A stretch of DNA of 8,243 nt from an uncultured Clostridia bacterium (GCA_947086925.1 CAMUAL010000052.1:1-8243); one strand, 5' to 3'. Shown: positions 1 through 5,421, counted from the stretch's first letter. The notes: generated by a model not told the origin, from the sequence alone. Numbers and translations are program-made.

Positions 1-2
1 GC

Positions 3-122
3 AAAAACGGCGGCTTTGGTTTGGGACTTGCCGTTGCCAAAAAGATATGCCAAAAATCCGGTTGGAAAATAAGCGTCGAAAGCACGCTTGGCGAGGGCAG
101 TAAGTTTACCGTTGAATTTTAG
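3..122 (+). CDS. Sensor histidine kinase, C-terminal fragment (5' end outside window)
   Basis: Only the last 39 codons are present, ending in TAG. The peptide begins at the G2 box of a HATPase_c domain: GGFGLGLAVAKKIC is the glycine-rich ATP-lid motif (GxGLGL) followed by the conserved helix. It ends with ESTLGEGSKFTVEF, the usual last strands of this fold (ES..G.GS.F...). Family knowledge: this domain binds ATP and phosphorylates the conserved His of the upstream DHp domain in a two-component system; such kinases are normally membrane proteins whose regulator gene lies next to them. The regulator and sensing part must lie left of the window, so the signal is unknown. There is no clear terminator directly after the stop codon. 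Confidence 0.85.
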   Translation, partial: KNGGFGLGLAVAKKICQKSGWKISVESTLGEGSKFTVEF

Positions 123-179
123 AAAGTCGCTTTTCGACAAAACTTTCCAAAAATCGCAAACATTTGTTTTGAAAATCTA

Positions 180-208
180 TTGACTTTATACTGTCATAGT
201 GATAAAAT
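180..208 (+). promoter_or_regulatory. Sigma-A-like promoter with no intact gene behind it
   Basis: TTGACT (180-185) and TAAAAT (203-208) are separated by exactly 17 bases, each one mismatch from consensus. The inverted repeat at 216-242 starts eight bases after the -10 box, so it would lie across the transcription start region. No open frame of gene length follows; the first downstream ATG (233) reads only seven codons. It may be the surviving promoter of a decayed gene or may drive a short non-coding transcript. Confidence 0.5.
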
Positions 209-215
209 ACATAGC

Positions 216-242
216 ATACCACAGTAGTGTAATGAGTGGTAT
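216..242. repeat. Inverted repeat, 7-base arms, 13-base spacer
   Basis: ATACCAC (216-222) and GTGGTAT (236-242) are perfect inverted arms around a 13-base spacer. The site lies just downstream of a promoter-like sequence and about 60-100 bases before the better part of a recombinase remnant. Its position fits an operator. A scar of a serine-recombinase attachment site, which is typically an imperfect palindrome, is also possible. Neither can be decided from this sequence alone. Confidence 0.4.
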
Positions 243-419
243 TGTACCCTTTTGATAGAACAGTTTACAAAAGGCAGTTTAGGAAAGATAGGCGGCGAAA
301 CGGAACGCACGAGCGAGCACCACCGTGGACAATAGTCAAGGAAATAGTGGACAATAGTCTATAATTTCGTGGGCACAATCGAGCCGCAGTTCTTCGACGA
401 TGACGAAACCTACAACTGA
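236..419 (+). pseudogene. Frameshifted 3' remnant of a probable serine site-specific recombinase
   Basis: One frame is open from 236 to the TAA at 362-364 and contains HERAPPWTIVKEIVD (308-352). A second frame, from 348 to the TGA at 417-419, reads TIVYNFVGTIEPQFFDDD and ends DETYN. Placed end to end across a shift near 350-360, these give HER...EIVD-IVYNFVGTIE. That resembles the tail of many clostridial large serine recombinases (HE....Q.IDIYYNFVG.I, from memory). Removing one A in 351-356 restores EIVDIVYNFVG; removing the 22-base repeat unit at 325-346 also joins the frames. No recombinase catalytic domain remains and there is no start codon with a ribosome binding site, so this is a scar, not a gene. 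The family call rests on a short motif and is tentative. Confidence 0.4.
325..359 (+). repeat. Tandem direct repeat, 13-base identity, 22-base period
   Basis: GTGGACAATAGTC occurs at 325-337 and again at 347-359, a period of 22 bases. It lies inside the proposed recombinase remnant. Because 22 is not a multiple of three, a slippage duplication here would itself break the reading frame; deleting one unit makes a single frame continuous from 236 to 419. Confidence 0.7.
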
Positions 420-442
420 CACAAGCAACTAAACCAAGACAA

Positions 443-478
443 GAGAAAAGGTGTGGCTTCACGCCACGCCTAATTCTC
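443..478. other. Two-part hairpin of unknown role
   Basis: GGTGTGGC (450-457) pairs with GCCACGCC (463-470), eight pairs including one G-U, around the loop TTCAC. GAGAA (443-447) pairs with TTCTC (474-478), extending the stem past a small internal loop. On the + strand no U-run follows. On the - strand the inner stem is followed by TTTTCTCTTGTCTT, which looks like a terminator tail, but no gene on the - strand would need it. It could be a dispersed repeat, the end of a small RNA, or the far edge of the decayed element. Confidence 0.5.
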
Positions 479-500
479 GTTCGCCTACGGCTTACTTAAT

Positions 501-515
501 ATTCCCTATGGGAAT
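501..515. other. Short perfect hairpin
   Basis: ATTCCC (501-506) and GGGAAT (510-515) pair perfectly around a TAT loop, 23 bases after the larger hairpin and 40 bases before the yjbR-family promoter. The stem is short and no T-run follows. Its role is unknown. Confidence 0.35.
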
Positions 516-554
516 TACGGTAATGGGGAGTCTTGTTTTGATATGTTTAAAATC

Positions 555-583
555 TTGCCATTTATGTTCACAAGTTGTATAAT
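555..583 (+). promoter_or_regulatory. Promoter of the YjbR-family gene
   Basis: TTGCCA (555-560) and a perfect TATAAT (578-583) with a 17-base spacer. Transcription would start near 590, giving a leader of about 33 bases that carries AAGGAG at 611-616, six bases before the ATG. Confidence 0.75.
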
Positions 584-622
584 GTTTACCGAATAAGAGT
601 TTTGCTTTAAAAGGAGCGAATA

Positions 623-1291
623 ATGCGAAAAGAAATATTCGGGTTTAAAAAACCGAATACGTCCAAACTGACAGCTTACGGTTTTGAAAGCTCGGATAAC
701 GGCTATGTGTATAAAACCCCTGTTTTAAACGGCGAGTTTACTCTTTCCGTTTTAATAGGTGCCGACGGCGAAGTTAAAACCGCAGTTACCGATAACGGCT
801 TGAACGAAGAATACGTTTTGCATTTGGTAGAGGGAAGCACGGGAGAATTTGTAGGGAAGGTGCGCGCCGAATACGAGCGCGTATTGCTCGACGTTTGCGA
901 AAAATGCTTTGAAAAAGAAGTTTTTTCGGGCGCGCAGGCAAAGGCGACATTACGGTACATACGCGAAAAGTACGGCGACGAGTTGGAATTTTTGTGGGAG
1001 AAATTCGATAACAACGCAATTTGGCGCAGAAAAGACAACAAAAAGTGGTACGGAGTAATGATTGTTTTGCCGATAAGTAAGCTCGGCATAAAAGGCGACG
1101 GCATGGCGGAAATAGTGGATTTGCGCATAGAAACTCCCGAAATCGAAAAACTTACCGATAACATACGCATTTTCAAGGCGTATCATATGAATAAAAGTCA
1201 TTGGATTACAGTTTTGCTCGACAGCGGCTTAAAAAATGAAACTCTGTTTAAACTTATAGACAAAAGTTACGAGCTCGCGCTTAAAAAATGA
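623..1291 (+). CDS. MmcQ/YjbR-family protein
   Basis: 222 residues. The C-terminal half, about 100-222, carries the YjbR pattern: KWYGVMIVLPISKLG (141-155), VDLRIE (165-170), then the diagnostic KAYHMNKSHWITVLLD (185-200) and LIDKSYELALKK at the end. This family has a compact CyaY-like fold and is annotated as DNA-binding, but no clear cellular function is established. Residues 1-100 form an extra N-terminal region (FTLSVLIGADGEVKTAV, GEFVGKVRAEYERVL) that I recognise from longer Firmicutes members; it makes this protein about twice the length of the minimal E. coli form. The ATG at 623 has AAGGAG six bases upstream and its own consensus promoter, so it is probably a single-gene transcript. 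No signal peptide or membrane segment is visible. No clear terminator follows, only AT-rich sequence. Confidence 0.85.
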   Translation: MRKEIFGFKKPNTSKLTAYGFESSDNGYVYKTPVLNGEFTLSVLIGADGEVKTAVTDNGLNEEYVLHLVEGSTGEFVGKVRAEYERVLLDVCEKCFEKEVFSGAQAKATLRYIREKYGDELEFLWEKFDNNAIWRRKDNKKWYGVMIVLPISKLGIKGDGMAEIVDLRIETPEIEKLTDNIRIFKAYHMNKSHWITVLLDSGLKNETLFKLIDKSYELALKK

Positions 1292-1336
1292 AATGATAAT
1301 ATAATGTTATAAAAAAATCCGAAACGGAAAATTGTT

Positions 1337-1365
1337 TTGACTTTAATTTATGCGTGTGGTAATAT
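1337..1365 (+). promoter_or_regulatory. Extended -10 promoter of the isomerase-kinase gene
   Basis: TTGACT (1337-1342), a 17-base spacer, and TAATAT (1360-1365) preceded by TGG, which gives an extended -10 (TGnTAATAT). The -10 hexamer alone is only 4/6, so the TG dinucleotide probably matters. Transcription would start near 1372, leaving a leader of about 30 bases. Confidence 0.65.
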
Positions 1366-1395
1366 ATTAACCGAAAATAACCGATATAAATAAAC

Positions 1396-1400
1396 GGAGG
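1396..1400 (+). promoter_or_regulatory. Ribosome binding site that leaves two possible starts
   Basis: GGAGG ends only three bases before the ATG at 1404, which is tight. The in-frame GTG at 1410 sits nine bases away, a more normal distance, and would remove only two residues (Met-Pro). I kept ATG because it is the stronger codon and the family commonly begins with a short lead before LNPVLKDYIWGG. Confidence 0.6.
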
Positions 1401-1403
1401 TTT

Positions 1404-3281
1404 ATGCCCGTGTTGAAGTTGAATCCTGTTTTAAAAGATTATATTTGGGGCGGCAGAAAACTGAAAGATATTTTCGGGCGCGACAACGGCGGTAAGCTTA
1501 TAAGCGAAAGTTGGGAGGTGTCGGTTCATGCCGACGGACCGAGTATGTATTCGGGCGGTACTCTTGCCGATTACATAACGAATAATCCGCAGTCCGTAAG
1601 CGCAAGGGGCGGCGAATTTCCCGTGCTTATAAAGTACATAGACGCGGCGCAGAATCTGTCGGTGCAGGTGCACCCGAACGACGAATACGCAAAGCGCGTA
1701 GAGGGCGACAACGGCAAAACCGAAATGTGGTACATAGTAAAAGCCGACGAGGGAGCGGGCATTTACTGCGGATTCAAGCGCGACACCGGCAAAGAAGAAT
1801 TTTTGCAAAAGGTGCAAGACGGCACCGTCGAAGAACTTTTGAACTTTATTCCGGTTCATGAGGGCGACTGTTTTCTCATCGAGGCGGGTACGGTTCATGC
1901 GATAGGCGCGGGTTGCGTAATATGCGAGGTTCAGCAAAGCAGTAACGTGACATACAGAGTTTACGATTATAACCGCCGTGACGCCGCGGGCAATCTTCGC
2001 CCTTTGCACATAGAAAAGGCGTCCGACGTAATCAATTTCCGTGAGTTTGCCGACAACACCGGAAGCGGCGCGTTTGAGACCGTCGAAGGGGGCAAAATCC
2101 GTCTTTTAACCGACTGTAAGTATTTTACCTGCCACGAACTTTTGCTCGGCGGAGAATACTCGGAAACGTGCGAAAATTCGTTTGCGGCGTTAAACGTAAT
2201 CGAAGGAAGCGGTACGATAAACGGCGAAAGTTTTAAATGCGGCGACAGCTTTTTTATTCCGTGCGGCGAGAGTTTCACGCTATGCGGCAACGGCAAAATA
2301 ATCATTACGGGCAGACACGAAACCAAATATTATGCGGGCATAGATTTGGGCGGCACGTTTATAAAGTGCGGCATTGTTTCCGACCGCGGAAAGATTCTCA
2401 TAAAAGACAAAATTCCCACGGGTAAAGAACGCCCTTACGACGAAATAGCGCAAGACATGGCGGAGCTTGTGCGCACTTTGGCGGCGAAAGTCGGTTTAAG
2501 CACGGAAAAACTCGACGGTGCGGGCATAGGCTCGCCGGGTTTTATAAACAGCGAGCGCGGCATAATAGTTTACAGCAATAACTTCGATTGGCACGACGTT
2601 CCGCTTGTTGCGTCGCTTGAAAGTAAACTCGATATGCCCGTATCGATAACCAACGACGCAAATGCGGCGGCACTCGGCGAAAACTTCTGCGGAGCGGGCA
2701 AGGCATACCGTTCTATGGTGCTTGTAACGCTCGGCACGGGAGTGGGCGGCGGAATAATACTCGACGGCAAGCTGTACGAGGGCGGCTATTCTGCCGGCGC
2801 GGAAATAGGACACGAGGTGATACGCGTAGACGGCGAAAAATGCACATGCGGCAGAAAGGGCTGTTTGGAGGCGTATGCGTCGGCAACGGCACTTATACGT
2901 AGGGCAAAGCGCGCCATGTCGAAAAATCCCGACAGCAAACTGTGGGAGCTTTGCGGCGGCGATATAAACGGGATAGACGGCAAAATGATATTCGACGCGC
3001 TCGGTTGCGGCGACAAAACCGCAAAGCGCGTGATTAAAGACTACGTAAAGTATCTTGCGGCGGGAATCGTAAATATCGCAAACGTATTCCGTCCCGAAGC
3101 AATACTGCTCGGCGGAGGAATAAGCGCGGCGGGTGACGCTCTTATGATTCCTTTATACAAAGAATTCGAAAGCGGAGTGTTCGGCGGAAACGAAAGCGCG
3201 CCCGTAAAGCTTAAACTTGCGACTTTGGGAAACGACGCGGGAATATGCGGCGCGGCTCGTCTTGCAATGGAAAAACGGTAA
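1404..3281 (+). CDS. Fused mannose-6-phosphate isomerase (class I) and ROK-family sugar kinase
   Basis: 625 residues, two enzymes in one chain. Residues 1-303 are a short Firmicutes-type phosphomannose isomerase: YIWGG (13-17), QVHP (88-91), TEMWY (106-110) and GTVHAIG (162-168) supply the expected zinc ligands Q88, H90, E107 and H165, and 230-303 form the second cupin domain. Residues 308-625 are a complete ROK kinase: DLGGTFIK (314-321, phosphate loop), NDANAAALGE (417-426, catalytic D418), TLGTGVGGG (442-450), EIGH (467-470), the zinc motif CTCGRKGC (480-487), and RPEAILLGGGIS (563-574). The linker is about five residues and no ATG, GTG or TTG lies in frame near the junction, so this is a true fusion. 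Inferred role: ATP-dependent phosphorylation of a hexose (mannose, fructose or glucose) and mannose-6-phosphate to fructose-6-phosphate interconversion in the cytoplasm. Kinase substrate cannot be read from the motifs. Cited zinc and catalytic residues are all present. Confidence 0.93.
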   Translation: MPVLKLNPVLKDYIWGGRKLKDIFGRDNGGKLISESWEVSVHADGPSMYSGGTLADYITNNPQSVSARGGEFPVLIKYIDAAQNLSVQVHPNDEYAKRVEGDNGKTEMWYIVKADEGAGIYCGFKRDTGKEEFLQKVQDGTVEELLNFIPVHEGDCFLIEAGTVHAIGAGCVICEVQQSSNVTYRVYDYNRRDAAGNLRPLHIEKASDVINFREFADNTGSGAFETVEGGKIRLLTDCKYFTCHELLLGGEYSETCENSFAALNVIEGSGTINGESFKCGDSFFIPCGESFTLCGNGKIIITGRHETKYYAGIDLGGTFIKCGIVSDRGKILIKDKIPTGKERPYDEIAQDMAELVRTLAAKVGLSTEKLDGAGIGSPGFINSERGIIVYSNNFDWHDVPLVASLESKLDMPVSITNDANAAALGENFCGAGKAYRSMVLVTLGTGVGGGIILDGKLYEGGYSAGAEIGHEVIRVDGEKCTCGRKGCLEAYASATALIRRAKRAMSKNPDSKLWELCGGDINGIDGKMIFDALGCGDKTAKRVIKDYVKYLAAGIVNIANVFRPEAILLGGGISAAGDALMIPLYKEFESGVFGGNESAPVKLKLATLGNDAGICGAARLAMEKR

Positions 3282-3316
3282 AATATCAGTCGGTTTAATA
3301 TAGTATTCAAAAAAAC

Positions 3317-3349
3317 GCAATAAGCCGTAAATTTTTGCGGCATATTTGC
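3317..3349 (+). terminator. Hairpin after the fusion gene, possible weak terminator
   Basis: GCCGTAA (3324-3330) pairs with TTGCGGC (3335-3341) around ATTT, and the flanks GCAATA and TATTTGC extend it past an A-A mismatch and one bulged T. It lies about 40 bases after the stop codon at 3281 and abuts the -35 box of the rplU promoter at 3350. The tail (ATATTTGCTT) is only moderately U-rich, so termination may be inefficient. Confidence 0.4.
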
Positions 3350-3379
3350 TTGACCGCAAAGGGGCGGTTGTGGTATTAT
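3350..3379 (+). promoter_or_regulatory. Promoter of the rplU-prp-rpmA operon
   Basis: TTGACC (3350-3355), an 18-base spacer, and TATTAT (3374-3379) preceded by TGG, again an extended -10. The start of transcription would be near 3385, so the RNA begins about at the first arm of the leader structure. Confidence 0.65.
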
Positions 3380-3384
3380 TATAA

Positions 3385-3470
3385 ACGGAGTCGTTTGCGA
3401 AAGGCGCCTAAACGTCGGATTGAGTCCGTCTGCCTTATCTTGCAACGGATACTACTTTGAGGAGGTACCG
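3385..3470 (+). ncRNA. Structured 5' leader of rplU, candidate L21 leader element
   Basis: The roughly 90-base untranslated leader folds by eye. A central hairpin is CGTTT-GCG (3392-3399) with CGC-(CT bulge)-AAACG (3405-3414). ACGGA (3385-3389) can pair with TCCGT (3425-3429) to close it. TCCG(T) also has two other partners: CGGA at 3416-3419 and ACGGA at 3445-3449. CGG..TAC (3446-3452) can pair with GTA.CCG (3465-3470), which would fold the ribosome binding site GAGGAGG (3459-3465) into a hairpin loop. Known: an L21 leader family exists upstream of rplU in Firmicutes, thought to let L21 repress its own operon. I have not matched this sequence to that consensus; position and structure are the basis. 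Confidence 0.55.
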
Positions 3471-3475
3471 AAAAT

Positions 3476-3775
3476 ATGTATGCTGTGATTTTAACCGGAG
3501 GTAAGCAATACCGCGTGTCCGAGGGCGACGTTCTCGACGTGGAAAAGCTTAACGGCAACGTGGGCGACAAAGTCGAATTTCCCGTATTGATGACGTCCGA
3601 TAACGGAAATGTTGTTGCGGGAGCCGATGTTAAAGCGGTTGCAACCGCCGAAATCGTTTCGTTTATCCGTGCAAAAAAAATCGTTGTGTTCAAGTACAAG
3701 GCAAAAAAGAACGAACGCAAGAAAAACGGGCACAGACAAGGTTACACGCGCGTAAAAATCGTCAAGATTGCGTAA
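3476..3775 (+). CDS. rplU: 50S ribosomal protein L21
   Basis: 99 residues, normal bacterial length of about 100. The start MYAVILTGGKQYRV is the typical L21 N-terminus. The C-terminal signature is present as KYKAKKNERKKNGHRQGYTR (73-92), basic and containing the conserved GHRQ. L21 binds 23S rRNA (with L20 and other proteins) in the large subunit. The ATG has GAGGAGG (3459-3465) ten bases upstream, inside the structured leader. It is the first gene of the rplU-prp-rpmA operon, an order conserved across Firmicutes. Regulation by its own product through the leader is likely by analogy. Confidence 0.97.
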   Translation: MYAVILTGGKQYRVSEGDVLDVEKLNGNVGDKVEFPVLMTSDNGNVVAGADVKAVATAEIVSFIRAKKIVVFKYKAKKNERKKNGHRQGYTRVKIVKIA

Positions 3776-3780
3776 CTGCG

Positions 3781-4110
3781 GTGACTAAGGTAAGTATAGG
3801 TAAACAAAGCGGAAGAATCGTTTCGGTAGACTGCGACGGACACACCGGTTACGGCGTAGAAGGCGAGGATATAGTTTGCGCGGCGCTCAGCAGTATTGTG
3901 CAAACGGCGGTACTCGGGCTTATGGGCGTTGCGGGCATAAACTTAAAGCTCACGCGCGACGATAAATGCGGCAGATTGAGTTTTAAACTGCCCGACAATT
4001 TATCCGAATCCATGCGTCACGATGCCGACACGATACTCGAAACGATGCTTATGGGAATAGCCGATTTGTACGAGGGCTATTCGGACTTTATAGAATTGGA
4101 GGTTAAGTGA
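3781..4110 (+). CDS. prp: Ribosomal-processing cysteine protease Prp
   Basis: 109 residues starting at GTG, five bases after the rplU stop. The catalytic pair is visible: H21 in DGHTGYG and C33 in GEDIVCAALSSIVQT, matching the H22/C34 dyad of the Staphylococcus aureus enzyme. The rest of the short alpha/beta fold follows, including a C-terminal helix and YSDFIELEV. Prp removes the N-terminal extension of L27 in Firmicutes; here the L27 gene starts two bases after the Prp stop codon, and its product has the extension. No good ribosome binding site precedes the GTG, so translation probably depends on ribosomes finishing rplU, which would keep protease output below ribosomal protein output. Older annotations call this family YsxB or DUF464. 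Confidence 0.93.
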   Translation: MTKVSIGKQSGRIVSVDCDGHTGYGVEGEDIVCAALSSIVQTAVLGLMGVAGINLKLTRDDKCGRLSFKLPDNLSESMRHDADTILETMLMGIADLYEGYSDFIELEVK

Positions 4111-4111
4111 A

Positions 4112-4384
4112 ATGTTTATAAATATTCAGCTTTTCGCGCACAAAAAAGGAATGGGCTCGTCCAAGAACGGTCGCGATTCCGCGGCTCAGCGTCTCGGAGT
4201 TAAACGCAGCGACGGTCAGTTTGTGCTTGCGGGCAATATTTTGGTGCGTCAGCGCGGCACTGCGGTTCATCCCGGCGTAAACGTGGGAATCGGCAGCGAT
4301 GACACGCTGTTTGCTCTTGCCGACGGCAAAGTCAAGTTTGAAAAGAAGAACAACAAAAAACAAGTAAGCGTTTATCCCGCGTAA
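4112..4384 (+). CDS. rpmA: 50S ribosomal protein L27 with cleavable N-terminal extension
   Basis: 90 residues. The core AHKKGMGSSKNGRDSAAQRLG (from A9) is the standard L27 start. The first eight residues, MFINIQLF, are the extra Firmicutes leader that Prp removes; cleavage is expected between F8 and A9, by analogy with the S. aureus substrate. Removal exposes the L27 N-terminal tail that reaches the peptidyl transferase centre; uncut L27 is expected to block ribosome function. GGAGG (4098-4102), nine bases before the ATG, lies within the last codons of prp, so the two genes are translationally coupled. A strong terminator follows 22 bases after the stop. Confidence 0.97.
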   Translation: MFINIQLFAHKKGMGSSKNGRDSAAQRLGVKRSDGQFVLAGNILVRQRGTAVHPGVNVGIGSDDTLFALADGKVKFEKKNNKKQVSVYPA

Positions 4385-4406
4385 GGATAGGCGGTAAAAC
4401 GTAAGA

Positions 4407-4439
4407 AAAAGGGTTGCATACGGCGACCCTTTTGTTATG
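4407..4439 (+). terminator. Rho-independent terminator of the rplU operon
   Basis: AAAAGGGTTGC (4407-4417) pairs with GCGACCCTTTT (4423-4433), eleven pairs with one U-G, around the loop ATACG. The 3' arm runs into TTTTGTTATG, giving the U-rich tail. The arrangement (A-run, GC core, T-run) is typical. Confidence 0.85.
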
Positions 4440-4457
4440 TTTCAAAGTTTAAATGAC

Positions 4458-4486
4458 TTGCTTTTATTTGCCGAATGTGCTATAAT
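4458..4486 (+). promoter_or_regulatory. Promoter of the ogg-vor operon
   Basis: TTGCTT (4458-4463), a 17-base spacer, and a perfect TATAAT (4481-4486) preceded by TGC, an extended -10. A leader of about 75 bases follows. No other promoter is evident before the oxidoreductase genes, so this probably drives the whole run to the end of the window. Confidence 0.75.
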
Positions 4487-4566
4487 CGGTTAATGAAACA
4501 ATTTGAGGATTAGCGGGAAATATTTGCGCTTTTTTGTCGGTTAAATTTTAAAGAGGGTATTGCGCG

Positions 4567-5421
4567 GTGTCGGCAGAAATAACAAACACGGGAATCATAT
4601 GTCCTAAAAAAGAACTCGACATAGTGCGCACTTTGACGTGCGGACAGATGTTCAGATATTTTCAGCAGAGCAACGGCTCGTTTAAAATAATGAGCGGCGA
4701 CAAATACTGCGAACTTTATTACAGCGGCGACAAAACGGTTATAAAAACGGACGACCCCGATTATTTTTACGGATATTTCGATTTCGCAACCGATTACGAT
4801 AAGATAATAGCCGAGCTTTCCGCTTTCGATGAATTACATAACCCGCTTACCGTAAGTCGCGGCTTGCGCATTTTAAGGCAGGACAGATTCGAAACGGCAG
4901 TTCAGTTTATAATATCGGCAAACAACAATATTAAGCGCATACGGGGAATAGTAGAGCGTATCTGCGAAAAGTGCGGTACAAGGCTTAAAAACGGCTTTTA
5001 TGCTTTTCCCGAGCGTGAAAGGTTGCTTGCGCTCACGGCAGAGGATTACAGGAATCTCGGTTGCGGATTCCGCGACGAGTATTTGTATAAATCGGTGCCT
5101 ATGCTTACCGACGAATATCTCGGTTACGTTGCCGAATTGCCGCATGACAAAGCAAAGCGCGAACTGTGTAAGCTGAGCGGCGTAGGTCCGAAGGTTGCCG
5201 AGTGCATACTTTTGTTCGCTTATAAAATGACGGACAGTTACCCCGTGGATACATGGATATTCAAGGCGGGCAAAACCGCGGAGCTCGATACTCCGCAAAA
5301 GGTGAGCGATTTTTATTCGGCGCGTTACGGCAAGAATGCGGGATACGCTCAGCAATACATTTTCGAGTATATAAGAAACAGTCACGGTGGAGAAAACGGA
5401 TATGGCGAAAGTCGAATTTAA
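4567..5421 (+). CDS. ogg: 8-oxoguanine DNA glycosylase/AP lyase, OGG1 type
   Basis: 284 residues starting at GTG with GAGGG nine bases upstream. The N-terminal domain shows LTCGQMFRYF (23-32), like the LxCGQxFRW of OGG1. FIISANNNIKRI (114-125) matches the OGG1 SSNNNIARI segment, whose asparagines contact the base opposite the lesion. The helix-hairpin-helix-GPD core is LSGVGPKVAECI (203-214), with K209 as the Schiff-base lysine and D228 in PVDTW as the catalytic aspartate. The enzyme excises 8-oxoguanine paired with C and nicks the abasic site. Clostridial bacteria are a known place for OGG1-type rather than MutM-type enzymes. The last 20 bases overlap the next gene, a ferredoxin subunit, so a repair enzyme heads an oxygen-sensitive metabolic operon. 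AlkA-type activity is the main alternative, but the NNN motif favours OGG1. Confidence 0.9.
   Translation: MSAEITNTGIICPKKELDIVRTLTCGQMFRYFQQSNGSFKIMSGDKYCELYYSGDKTVIKTDDPDYFYGYFDFATDYDKIIAELSAFDELHNPLTVSRGLRILRQDRFETAVQFIISANNNIKRIRGIVERICEKCGTRLKNGFYAFPERERLLALTAEDYRNLGCGFRDEYLYKSVPMLTDEYLGYVAELPHDKAKRELCKLSGVGPKVAECILLFAYKMTDSYPVDTWIFKAGKTAELDTPQKVSDFYSARYGKNAGYAQQYIFEYIRNSHGGENGYGESRI

Noticed and set aside
122..147. Possible terminator after the histidine kinase (GAAAGT...ACTTTC)
   Set aside because: The stem is interrupted by a large asymmetric internal loop and has no T-run behind it.
265..462. 65-codon open frame on the - strand in the gene-free stretch
   Set aside because: The peptide is rich in Arg and Cys with no recognisable domain. 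It lies antisense to the proposed recombinase remnant and has no convincing ribosome binding site or promoter.
703..1176. 157-codon - strand frame inside the YjbR-family gene
   Set aside because: It is antisense to a gene with a clear family match, promoter and ribosome binding site; composition is low-complexity Ser/Thr-rich, as expected from antisense codons.
1431..2009. 192-codon - strand frame inside the isomerase domain
   Set aside because: It is fully antisense to conserved isomerase motifs and has no family resemblance of its own.
4514..4536. Small GCG...CGC hairpin followed by six T in the ogg leader
   Set aside because: Only three GC pairs enclose an AT palindrome, too weak to call an attenuator by eye.
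5387..5401. GTG start five codons upstream for the ferredoxin
   Set aside because: The GGAG that would serve ATG 5402 lies inside this extension, and family members start close to the MAKVEFN form.
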